DNA of 64,000 nucleotides from Thalassia testudinum. Lineage: Eukaryota > Streptophyta > Magnoliopsida > Alismatales > Hydrocharitaceae. Shown here piece by piece: positions 30,925 through 41,277 of this stretch. The notes below the pieces were generated by a model, which saw nothing but the letters and a program-made list of their open reading frames with translations, did not search any database and was not told where the DNA came from. The stretch's first letter is position 1. The number at the start of each line of letters is the position of its first letter. The stretch covers positions 79,534,001 through 79,598,000 of the forward strand of contig JAZHRO010000002.1 in NCBI GenBank assembly GCA_037157565.1. The letters are read 5' to 3'. Position numbers and translations under genes: made by a program.

Positions 30925-32350
30925 TGTTATGACCCGTGTTGTCTGAGCCTTTTAAGACGTCTGGGACTTGGGTCATATGTCTGGTCAGACGTCTGGACAC
31001 CTTCCTAGATGTCTGGAAATCGAAAATTTTGAGTACAAGCTCGCGTCTGCGTGCGTGCTGCGCGCAGATAGTACACTTCCCTCGTTTCTTCTTCTTCTCT
31101 CTCCTTCCGCCCGACGAAAACCCTAACCCCACACCCTTATATAAGCCCCCCTCCTCTCCCTCATTTCACCCCACTTCCCAGCCACCTTCCTCTTACCCTC
31201 CAGCGAGAGCAGCCGAGCGAGAATGGCGGAGAGAAGGAGCGGCGTGAGAGGAGGAGCAGCGTGAGGAAGAGAGGAGAGCAAACTTGCAAGCTCGCGTGGG
31301 AGCTCGCCAGTAAGCTCACGGCCGGAGCGACGCGTGCGCAAGGCGGAGGAGTGCGTTAGGAGGTCCTCCCCGACACTACTGCAGCCAAAGTAGCCGGTGA
31401 GAGGGCGCGACGCGGCCACGTGCGGCGCGAGAGGGCGGAAGCAGGTTCGAGTTCTGGGTTTTTCCCAGAATCAAACGTCTGGAGCGACGTCTAGACGACG
31501 TAGCCGACGTCTGGAGGGGGTTACAGACAACTAAGAAGTAGGCTTCGCGAAGGTATGTCTTCTTTATGGATACGGCCATGCAGGCCGTTCCGCCAAGGCA
31601 CTGTTTCATGCCGATTTGAGAAGATTTTGGTTAATTCACGCAGGAGTTGCTTCAGGAAGGCGCGGGACACGTCCTCCCACGCAGTTCGAACGTTTGGGCG
31701 AGGCACCAGATGACGAGAAGCGCTTCCAGACGTCCAAAGAGGTGGTCGGACGTCTGGAACTAGGTCCAGACGGTCCAGCAGAGTTCTTGGACGTCTGAGG
31801 AGTAGCGCAGAACTTGAGTTATGGCTCTAGACTCTTTTAAGACGTATGGAAGGTGTTCCAGACGTCTGATTTGAGTCAGAATCACTATTTTTGACCCGTT
31901 TAGGGTCCATTTGAGATCCGATTTCCGCAATTAAGATACCGATGTTTCTCGTATGATTTCCTCTACTTGTTGGAATACTTTCTATACTGTTCTGAGTATT
32001 CTCTTGTGATTGATCCTTGTGATAAGACTTGTTTCCGTTGCGGGTTCGGGGCTTACTGAGGCACATGAGCCTGCCGTTCAAGCCCCCATTACTCCTGGGT
32101 TTACTGGTAGAGTGGCTTCCCGTTAATTTAATTAAAACCTAAATGCATGTGTGGAATGAATGATTAGAACCTAGGATGTGGCATGAATCCTAGGACTAGA
32201 AATACTAGTATGTCTGTATTGAATGAATGGATTGCGGTCTTGAATGAGTAGATAGAATGATAACAATTGCCTGTAAATAAATAACAGTTGCCTGCGAATT
32301 GTGTAGTACTTATGCTAGTTAACTGTTGACTGTAAATTATTGAATGCTAC
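30925..32350 (+). mobile_element. Tekay/Del-like LTR, copy 3, 3'-truncated
   Basis: It starts TGTTATGACCCG, then TTTTAAGACGTCTGGGAC, matching the start of the other two LTRs. TATA box TATATAAG (31138-31145), GC-rich leader, the conserved stem-loop (31840-31867), GACCCGTTTAGGGTCC, CTGGTAGAGTGGCTT and AGAACCTAGG follow in the order of copy 1. Homology stops near 32350, so about 1.2 kb of the 3' part are absent. Open frames on the minus strand at 31123-31419 lie in the GC-rich leader and are not genes. Confidence 0.78.
31840..31867. repeat. conserved LTR stem-loop, copy 3
   Basis: AGACGTATGGAA (31840-31851) pairs with TTCCAGACGTCT (31856-31867) around GGTG, with one mismatch. The inner pairs (GGAA with TTCC) differ from copies 1 and 2 in a compensated way. 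Confidence 0.88.
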
Positions 32351-32829
32351 AGTGATTAGACATCAGACATGTGGATCAGACGACTTAAATGTTCCCTTAG
32401 TAAGCACAAAGCCTTCTCAAAGGCTTTCTCTTCTTCAACTCTCCTTCTTTAGGCCCTATCCTTCTTTAAGCCTTTTCTTCCTTAGCACAAGGGGTCTTCA
32501 GCGACTAAGTGTTAGCCGCATACACAGAGGAGCAAAACCCTCCCCTCAGCCCCTCTTTCTTTCCTTCTCTTCTTTCTATTCTCTCTCACATAATTGAGCG
32601 CATTATCAGGTTATCGAATTCGGGTACATGGACCAGGGCTACTGGCAGTGCAAGGTAGCCGAGGAGTGCACATGGGTGAAGAGGGGACCTGACCCCTGTG
32701 TCATGTAGCAAGAAGCCAGCAACACTTTTTCCTTTTATGCCCAACAGCTTGCTCTTTCACTTACGAGGTGGGACTAATGTCTCAACCTCTTCGTTGAATG
32801 CGTAGCAGCAGAGATGTTTGTTGATTGCA
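32351..32829. other. unassigned repeat-like sequence
   Basis: A pyrimidine-rich stretch (CTTCTT runs) and a segment with paired CAAGAAGCCAGCAACAC-type sequence. No ORF or family could be recognised. It lies between the truncated Tekay LTR and family X copy B. Confidence 0.4.
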
Positions 32830-34615
32830 GCTGCTATCGTTGCGAGCAGCCTCAATTGGAGATGCAGGCACACTCCTAGTCTGATTTCGCAGTGCTTGAA
32901 GGTTGCAGCAAGGTTAGCATCTGTCAGAGACAGGCAGACGACGCTGGAGATGAGAGTGGTGACGGGTGAGGTCGATGATACCTAAAAAGACCAACATGGG
33001 CTCAAAAGCCCCAATCAGCACGTTCAATAGGATCGCTGGAGGATGGCGAGGGTGAGAGCGGTGTTTACGTGGAGTCTGGCGGTGTGTGGGGGTCTGTCGA
33101 GGTCAGAAATGAAGTGCGGAGGAGGTGGTATTCGATGGAGCAATTGGATGGGCGGAACGGCGAATAAGTAAAGGGGTTTTGTGTGGATGGACGAGGCGAA
33201 GGTTGTGGAGGTGATATCGTGATGATTGGTGCGATGTAGCGTGCTCACGCCCTCACTGGAGCTTGGGTGGAGCGAAGGAAGAGTAAGGGGGAGGCCAGTG
33301 ATCGTGGGTCTAATCGAGAGTTTAGATAGAGGAAAATGATGTAGAGGATAGGACGAAATAGAACCTAATTTAATAGACAAATGGGAAGGAATACGAGTGT
33401 CGATGTGATGGTCGGCGTTGTGGAAGAAGCATGTTCCTTAAGGGAGATGGCGGCGAAGAGAGGGGGAGATAGCCCTCGCTTTGGCTGGCGAGGTGCGAAG
33501 GAGGATGAGGAAGAAGATGGAGAAGCCAATTTGACCATTGGCTGTATGTAGGACGAAGGGGATGAAGGTCGTCGAAGCTAAGGCGAAACGTGGCCAAAAA
33601 GGGAGAAGGAAGAGGTAGTTGGCCTCAAAACCTAGCTAAAGAGGTGAGGAACTTAAGGTAGAGCCTTTTATAAGCCTTTAAGAGGCCCTACAAGCAAGGA
33701 AAGAAGCTCTCAAGCTTCAGGGATTTCATGCATGTGGGATACCCACATCTTCCATGCGTTCGCATTGGAGATTGGGAAGAAAATAGGATTTATGACCAGG
33801 TTCATTTGGAAGAAATTCCTCAAAGAATCTCCGGTTCAATTTTGGAATTGATTGATTGAGAATCGAGCAAGCAATCCTTGCTCGAATCTCAACAGTGGAG
33901 CTTCTGTTCACACCAATGGCGGAAGGGATGTACTTGCAAAGATGACGAGAAACTTAGGGACCTATTCGCAAGAATTTCAAAAGCTAGGGGTAGGTGTGAG
34001 ATAGAAAAGAGTCTGACTGAATTGAAATGCAAACTAGGTCAAGATGATCTCTGATTGGGCCCAAATTTTGGTACAAAGCTAATTTGAACCTAAGAAATCT
34101 GATGGTGAAGTCAGATTTTGGTTTTAACCAAATTTGACTGAGTAATTTACGTAGAAACCTAAATTAAGGCAACTTCCTGTCTGAGACTATTTTAGGTCAA
34201 AATGAGTTTCAATGGTCAAATCAAGGATACCAAACCTTGTGAAATATTTTATATAATTTTTAGAAGGTTTAGGTGAATTTTATCTTAACCAGAACCTTTG
34301 TTAATTAAGCGGGTCTGAAATTAGGGTTTCAGGTGTCCGTTAATTCTTGAAATGCGTGAAAACTCGTTTCTGTTTTCATGAACCCTCTTGTTAGTCATTG
34401 ATGCTCATTTGACCTTCATTTAACTCTTGGTAAACCCCATAATTGTTCTGCATTTATGATCTTCTGTTAAAACTGCAGATTTAACCCTATTTTAATGCAT
34501 GTCTCTCAGAATGGATATGTAATAAATTACGACTCTCCGATAGTTATGTTGGAGCAGTTGTCAATTGATTCTGACTAATTAAAGCTAGTTATGGCTAATG
34601 ATGATGTTATCATCA
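32830..34615 (-). mobile_element. family X LTR-like repeat, copy B
   Basis: This is the uninterrupted copy, about 1.79 kb. On the minus strand it starts TGATGATAACATCATC and carries TATAAAAG (reverse of 33665-33672) some 943 bp in. Copy A aligns with it on both sides of the Athila solo LTR. It abuts the LINE RT part at 34616. No coding domain. Confidence 0.65.
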
Positions 34616-36135
34616 TTAGGTGGATTGGATTCAGCAATGTATTTGGGATCTTTCTTGTTCCCCTCTTATCAATGGGGTCCTAACTAGGTTTATTTGCACC
34701 TCTAGAGTTCTTCGCCAAGGAGATCCCCTCTTGCCACTTCTCTTCACTTTGGTAAGCAATGCTCTATCATTTGTCCTCAATGTCCAAGTGAATGAAGGAA
34801 GATTGCATCTTGCTAAAATTAGAGGAGCTCACTTTCCTTCTCATCTCTTATTTGCAGACAATATACTCATTTGTTCTAGAGCAGATCCAACATGGGCATC
34901 TTAATCCTTGGAAAAGTTTCAGGTTTGAAGATCAATGGCAACAAAAGTCGTGTCTACCTCCCTAAACATGCTCGAGAAAGATGGAGAATTTGTCTCACCT
35001 TGGGTTTCTTAGAGGGGAGACCTCCCTGCAAATACTTGGGCATCTCCCTTATGGGAGGACCTGGCTCCTCTCCTATTCTAGCTCTTGATAATCATATCAA
35101 AGATTTGTTGGGGGCATGGAAAAGAAAGTTGCTCTGTAGAATGGGGCGCATCAAATGGGTTTTATGGGGAGTGGAAGGTACTCGTCATTTTTGGATGGTG
35201 AACTCAATGGTGAAGAAGGGCACTTTGGCTAGAATTAGGTGCATGGTAGCGGATTTCATTTGGGATGGTAAATCTCACTTTGTGGCTTGGGAAGATATTT
35301 GTCTTCTCTTGGAAGAGGGAGGTTGAGACTGTGGAGTTTTGAGGATATTGATAAAGTGGCCACCTTTCTTAAGGTTTGGCACCTCACTCACATGGATAGT
35401 TCCATTTGGAGTTCCTCGATGACGGTCAGATATGGAGATTTTCACACCGCTAGCATCAGGCCCATTGATTCCCTTTCTTGGAAGGGCATGGTAGCTGCAA
35501 AGGAAGAAGTCATCCAATTTTTTTGGGTGAACAACCAGTGGTGCTACCCCCATTTACCCGATGGCGTGTCATCCTCCAAAATTTGAAATTATATTCGTTC
35601 CCATGCACTCGACTTGTGGATAGGATCATTTGGACCAAGGACACCATGTCCAAATGGAATTATTATTCATCGTTGGCTATTCCTAACCGCCTCCCTACCT
35701 GAGATCAGCTAAGGCATTGGGGCCTAGAGGTTGGGTTAGCATTCCCCAATCTGTAACTCGAACATGGAATTTGTGCTACATCTTTTCTTTAGATGCAATT
35801 TTTCTCACTACATATGGCAATAGATTTACGCAAAAATCCCTTCCCTCACAAGTTGCAGCTTGGGAGGAAGCAAAGCACAAATTGAACCCCAAGGCATCTT
35901 TCTCCGAGGTGCTTGGGGCCTCCATCTGAGACATTTGACAAGAAAGAAATGCAAAGCTCCATAGGCAAAGATCATCCACTCCATCTCTCTAGGTGTGACT
36001 ATTCTGAGGAATATCTCTCTCCTGTAATTTTGATTGTTATTGTTTGTTCTTGCCTTCGTGACGTTTCGTACAAGGCTTCCCCTCATTTCTTCTGCCTGTT
36101 GACCTTTGAGTAACGAGATTTATCATTTACTAAAA
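34616..36135 (+). mobile_element. LINE, RT palm to C-terminal domain
   Basis: RT motifs SPLINGVLTRFICTSRVLRQGDPL and HLLFADNILICSRA (FADD box reading FADN) are followed by KINGNKSRVYLP, CKYLGISLMGG, LLGAWKRKLLCRMGRIKWVL and a zinc-binding-type reverse transcriptase region (SKWNYYSSLAIPNRLPT). Several frameshifts. It ends with a short A-rich tail after TAACGAGATTT near 36120. It is the continuation of the LINE at 26881-28724. Confidence 0.82.
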
Positions 36136-37088
36136 GAAAAACAAGACAGAGAATTGCGATTCCATTACTCCATTGGAGGCTCTCTTTATTGTCCCCTACA
36201 AATGTTAAGCTTTTAGTTGAATTGCTATAAAAGGCACGGGAATCCAGCTATCATTCAAGTCCTATTAATTAACCGAAGGCTCACGAGAGTATATATAATC
36301 AGCGTCATTCCCTGGACGCCACTACCAATGGTCCACTGGAGCCTCGACAGTGGCATTCTGTTTTCGTCTCTGTAACGTCACCTCAAAGAAAAACTTATTT
36401 AATACACGCAAAACCAATGAGTAAAGAGGCGAAGGGGACATATCGCCCGTACGTAGCACAAAGGCCATTAACACGCCCCCAACCATAGCAACCCGCACGA
36501 ATCCACCGCGCGCCCCCGCCCCCGCCCCCTCCCCCCCCACCCCCTTCTTACCACTACCACTTTTTCTGGGAGCGTAAATGTTTACCTGCCAAATTATGGC
36601 TGGCAAACATTATTCGCATCTACCATCCTCGTGGGAGTGTAAATGTTGCCATTATTTTAGGAGTGTGAATTTGGGAGTCTTTGAATATTTTAAATATAAA
36701 TTAACTTATAATGGTAATATTCGATTATGAACCAGATGTTACTGATGCAATATATGACTTAATTTTCTCCGAAAGGAGTGATATTTGGCATGTGCCGCCG
36801 ACGGGGCCCCTTGGACTTAATTAAAACTGTGGCCAAATTAATTAAGAAGCTTGGTTGCATTGACTTTAGGATGATGGATGTATGGCAATGGAACTCGAGT
36901 CATATGGGGAAGGTTTCCCTCTCCAGCATCTGAGAGAGTTCACAAGATAGACCGGGTTCCATGGTGGAGTACTGTGGTTTGGGTGCCTCACTCCACACCC
37001 AAACTCATCATCATCCCCTGCTAGCCTTGAATTGGACAAGTAGAGTCTTACTTAGGAAAATCATTGCTCTAATTTGAATCCACCTCAT

Positions 37089-37127
37089 GCCTGCTATATA
37101 TATATATATATATATATATGTGCAGGC
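37089..37127. repeat. TA microsatellite inside an inverted repeat
   Basis: GCCTGC (37089-37094), about 12 TA units, then GCAGGC (37122-37127). The flanks are reverse complements, so the whole can form a cruciform. Confidence 0.8.
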
Positions 37128-38305
37128 CGGGGCACAGATGAGAACGAGAAGCCACCTTTTTTTTTTAGTGCGAACTTTCTGGTTATTTATTATAATGTGA
37201 GCGAAGTAGAGACTGAACTCGATCGGTTTTCCGCCAGATGCTTTGAGGAGGTCTGCGCGCGGCACTCCCGCCAAAATTAAGCTTTAGTTGGATCACTTGC
37301 ATGCTCGATCGCCAAGCCGTACGTACGTGCTTGTTTGGCTGGAACGTCTGGTAGATATGGATGGCACTCACGCAACCGCGCTTGGGCGGCCGAGGGAGTG
37401 AGACCCTCCCGCTTCTTCTGGTTATGTTTTTAACCCAATAAGTTTGTGAAATAATAACTACAAGAATAAGAATAAAGAATGAGTGAAATAAAGTAACGAA
37501 ATAGGTAGATTTTGACATTTCAAAATTTACGTTGATCAAATTTGTTTTACCAAAGGGGGTGAAATAGATTAACTTCACGCAAATGGAAGGTGGGTTACCA
37601 AACAGCTAGGGCCTTAATCATCTGAAGGCTGATGCACACTCGATCCCTCTCCAGGAGAGAGGTGCTGCATATATATATATATATATATAACTGGGGTATA
37701 TATATTTGGCCAATTAAGAAGACCCGTCCCTTCCTTGGTTGCTTTCTCATTTTTACAGCACAACTTTTTTGTTGGGTTGCTTTCTAACCAGCCGACCACA
37801 TTTCGGTAACCTTTTATCAAGAATAATTAACATAAAATCACCGGCGACTTTTTGAGAACGGATAAACTTTTGCATGACATTTTGTATTTAAGCTATAGAT
37901 CTACGAAAACAAGTACAAACAAAATGACGAAGAGAATCAAAAGATGGATGCATGGAGATTCAAAAGATGGATGCATGGAGATTCTAGCTATTTGCTGGAA
38001 GGGTCACATGCTTTCGTAACCATATGGATTTTGTTCATCACGAGTTTAGTTTTGATTCTATACAAAAGATGCATATGATAAACTATTTTGTTTTCTTGAT
38101 GTATATGATTAAACATTCTCTATCCAAACACGCGAATTTTTCACTTTAAACGTGCCTAGCAAAATTGCGTGCGTATTGAAGTATGAAAAGACACTATAGT
38201 ACAAGGGAGGTTGCACACGGGGCGGGGTGAGGGGAGCAAATATGACTTTCTAGTCACGTAATTTATGTTAAGATAAAATTTTTAATGGTGCACCTATCTT
38301 TCTTC

Positions 38306-38440
38306 TTTTTTTTTTTTTTTTCCTTCCTCAAAGTGAATTTTATTGATGTAAAAAAAAACATATTACATCCTAACATCACACCCTCCAAGGAGGTGAATCA
38401 CAACTCAGAAAATAAGGAGAAGTACTATTTTAGAAGTCAA
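38306..38440 (-). mobile_element. 5'-truncated LINE tail
   Basis: On the minus strand ACATCAATAAAATTCACTTTG and AAGGAAAAAAAAAAAAAAAA form a typical plant LINE 3' end with a 16-A tail (T run 38306-38321). The body is very short and its 5' border is not clear. Confidence 0.5.
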
Positions 38441-41217
38441 AAAATAAAACACACTAATACTTAAATATTGGTGCACGATTTATCTTGCTTCTGAAATATT
38501 CTTTCACGTTATAGATAACAAGTTATGTCATCGATCGATGTCGATGATTTGCACAAGATAAATATAACCAATAGATGAACACTAATCTAGAACCTGATCG
38601 TGTTTGACACGGATTAAAATGTGACCAATAAGTCAGATGAGAACAAAGAAAAAAAAGAAACAAAGAAAAAGATGAACACAACCACAAAAGCCACCGATGA
38701 CATCGATAGTTGGATACAGGAATGTTGATAGAGGCTTCATAGCCAGTGGTCCTCACAACAGCTTCAACATAGACCAGAGCATCAAAGGCAACCTGCTTGT
38801 ATAGAGTTGAGGACGTTGCTAATGAAGCCCTATCATCAACCACTTCCAAAGGCCCCATCGAAAGGGGAGCAAGGGCCAACAGGACTGGCACTAACGATGA
38901 AGCATTTAGAAGCTTTAAAGTATTCAAAAAGGCTATTAACGACAGTGCACCTATCTTATTCCACACTTTTACACTCGCACATCCACGGTACCACTCCAAA
39001 TCATAACAAAATAAGAAAGAACATGACGGAAAAATATCGTGGTAGTTAAGTACAGATGCGTGCACATGGAAGTGTTGTTATGGTAGGACATGAGAATGTC
39101 CATATACAATGCGAGAATCCAGTTACATCGTATTAATTGATTGATTTTGCTATGAAAATTAAATTATCGTATTTCTTTATATTCCACACACACGCACGCA
39201 CGAACGCACACGCACGGAACTCCATAGATTAGGTGATACGGTAAATCAACAAATCAACAATATATAAATAGTAATATGGTAGAGGTGCAACTACAATAAA
39301 TATCAACTCAATTCTCTATTTATAATATATTGACTTACTCATCACAAAATAATAATATAGCAAATAATCAAATATTAAATATGAAATAACTAAATTGTAG
39401 CCCTCTCGTTGTATTTAAATTACATCAATAAATAATTTTACATGATATCAATCAAAATATTACATCTATCATCCACTATCTCACCACTTAAGCTATTACC
39501 TCCACAACTTTACCTATTTCTAACTTTTATCCACAAACAAACACTGACCCTCGTCCGGACAGGAACTATCCCTCTCGTTGGACTCTCACACAAATTATTT
39601 ATCAAAACCAATTTTATCCTCCATGGCTCGACAAGAGATAATCCTCGACCGTTCATCATCTCTCGAAGCAAAAATTCACAAGGAAACGAAAGATGATCAC
39701 TCACTCCTTAATCATCTCTCAAAACCAAGCTAAGCTAGAAAGGGTCAAATGACATATGTATCTCTGTAGATATGGATGTGATACGTACCTAACCAATTCA
39801 AAAATCCTGTGTCCTTTCCCACCTAAGGCCATGAGCGCCAAATAAAACCAAAACTGTCCAACACTGTGTACTATCCAACCGGTCCAGGTTGTTGATCAGA
39901 GACAAAACATTGGAGAGGAAAGCTCTCTATGAGAGGATACCGTACACCATGTAACCAGCATCTCGCGTTTATCAGAGAGAAAGAGAGAGAGAGATTGATA
40001 GATGATTGGCTCCTCCTCCTGCTGTTTGCTCACCATTGCAACATCATCGTAAATCTCCTCGATATAATGCCATAGAACAGAAAAGAGCTGCTGTCCTCTT
40101 GCATTTTTAAGGGTCCCCCATACATCATCCATACCCTCCAACACTTTTCCCCTGTGAAGATATATAAATGCCACGTGATATAACCACACCTTAGTACGTG
40201 GTGCAGCTCCGTGTTGCTTTCTACCTGACCTTTCCGTGACCGTTACTGTTGATGATGAAATGGGTCGCATACGGATGTTGGTTCCAACATATCTATACCC
40301 ATGTACTTTTTTATTTTTATAAGACATCTGATTCTGGATATAGATACTAGCTAATAGTTATTCACGTGAAAAAAGTATATAGGGCTGAAAGATAAAAAAG
40401 AAACACGTACGGTAACGTATTTCTGTAACGTGTGGAGCGAGTGGATGATTTCAATCGATAGCATTTATCCGTGGAGATCACTCCTCACTTTTCACACGTG
40501 AAATATCATTGTTTTATAGATGGAATCGTATATTTATATTTTTAATCGATATATTTTATTTTTTAATTCATATGTTTTAATTTTAAATGGATGAAAAATC
40601 ATCTTTTCAAGTAAAAAATTAATTTATATTGATATATTTTTATTTTTAATTATCATATTTTTATTTTTAATCAATATATTTTGATTATAAAAAATCGTAT
40701 GTTATAAAATATACTGGAACACATTTTCATACTCACATTCTTTTTTATTTGTGTGTGCCTAAAATCTTTTGCATTCACCACACATCTGACTTATATATAT
40801 ACATATAACTTAAACACAATGCCCACGCGTGCGTGTACAATCTGTTACGCAGAAAACATGCTTGGATGAGTAATAAGATAACACCAAGTAGAGATTTAAC
40901 AGATGAGTTATAACCCCGTGAGCCTATATGCGTACCCATCCCATTGCACCCCAACCAAACTCACATTACTAAGGCCAGTATGCGGTTGACTAATGGGGAA
41001 TCTGCAAAAGGGCAACCTGTCAGTACCACTCCACAAACGAACCCATTAGGATCACTAGGACCAGGGGGAGGAGGAGGAGCAACTTACTGCCCTTCATTAA
41101 AGGAGTTATTAGAATGGGTTCTGCCCCCACCTCTGCTCCCAACCTCTTTAAATCCCCACTCTCTGTTGCGGGTCTCTGATCATTGTTAAAGGAAGGAAGG
41201 CATTGTGTAGAGAGAGT

Positions 41218-41237
41218 GGGGTGGGGTGGGGGGGGGG
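41218..41237 (+). promoter_or_regulatory. G-run (potential G-quadruplex) in the SOSEKI 5' leader
   Basis: GGGG, T, GGGG, T, then ten G, starting at 41218, some 40 bases upstream of the start codon. Runs of this kind with one-base loops can fold into stable quadruplexes in DNA or mRNA leaders. The upstream sequence is open in the SOSEKI frame from 41203. Confidence 0.55.
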
Positions 41238-41277
41238 TGTGTTGTGCGCGCATTCCTCGGATAGGACGAACAGAAAG

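Larger units (their letters stand above)
36136..41217. other. AT-rich intergenic region upstream of SOSEKI
   Basis: No gene is supported. It holds TA microsatellites at 37095-37119 and 37669-37690, a 24-bp tandem duplication (ATTCAAAAGATGGATGCATGGAG) at about 37935-37983, a truncated LINE tail at 38306, a CA-rich stretch at 39188-39217 and an AT-rich run of repeated TTTTTAAT-ATAT units at 40535-40690. Open frames at 38523-39065 and 39896-40327 (minus) show no known domain. A TATA-like TTTAAAT at 41148 may belong to the SOSEKI promoter. Confidence 0.55.

Noticed and set aside
31123..31419. 98-codon minus-strand ORF
   Set aside because: Falls in the GC-rich leader of the truncated Tekay-like LTR, equivalent to the shadow frames in copy 1.
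36322..36606. 94-codon minus-strand ORF with Gly-rich centre
   Set aside because: It spans a C-rich simple tract (36510-36545); no domain and no conserved features.
38523..39065. 180-codon minus-strand ORF with hydrophobic stretches
   Set aside because: The opposite strand is also open over part of it, no family is recognised and no promoter or splice pattern supports it.
39896..40327. 143-codon minus-strand ORF upstream of SOSEKI
   Set aside because: No recognisable domain; isolated in AT-rich DNA. Cannot be supported as a gene from sequence alone.
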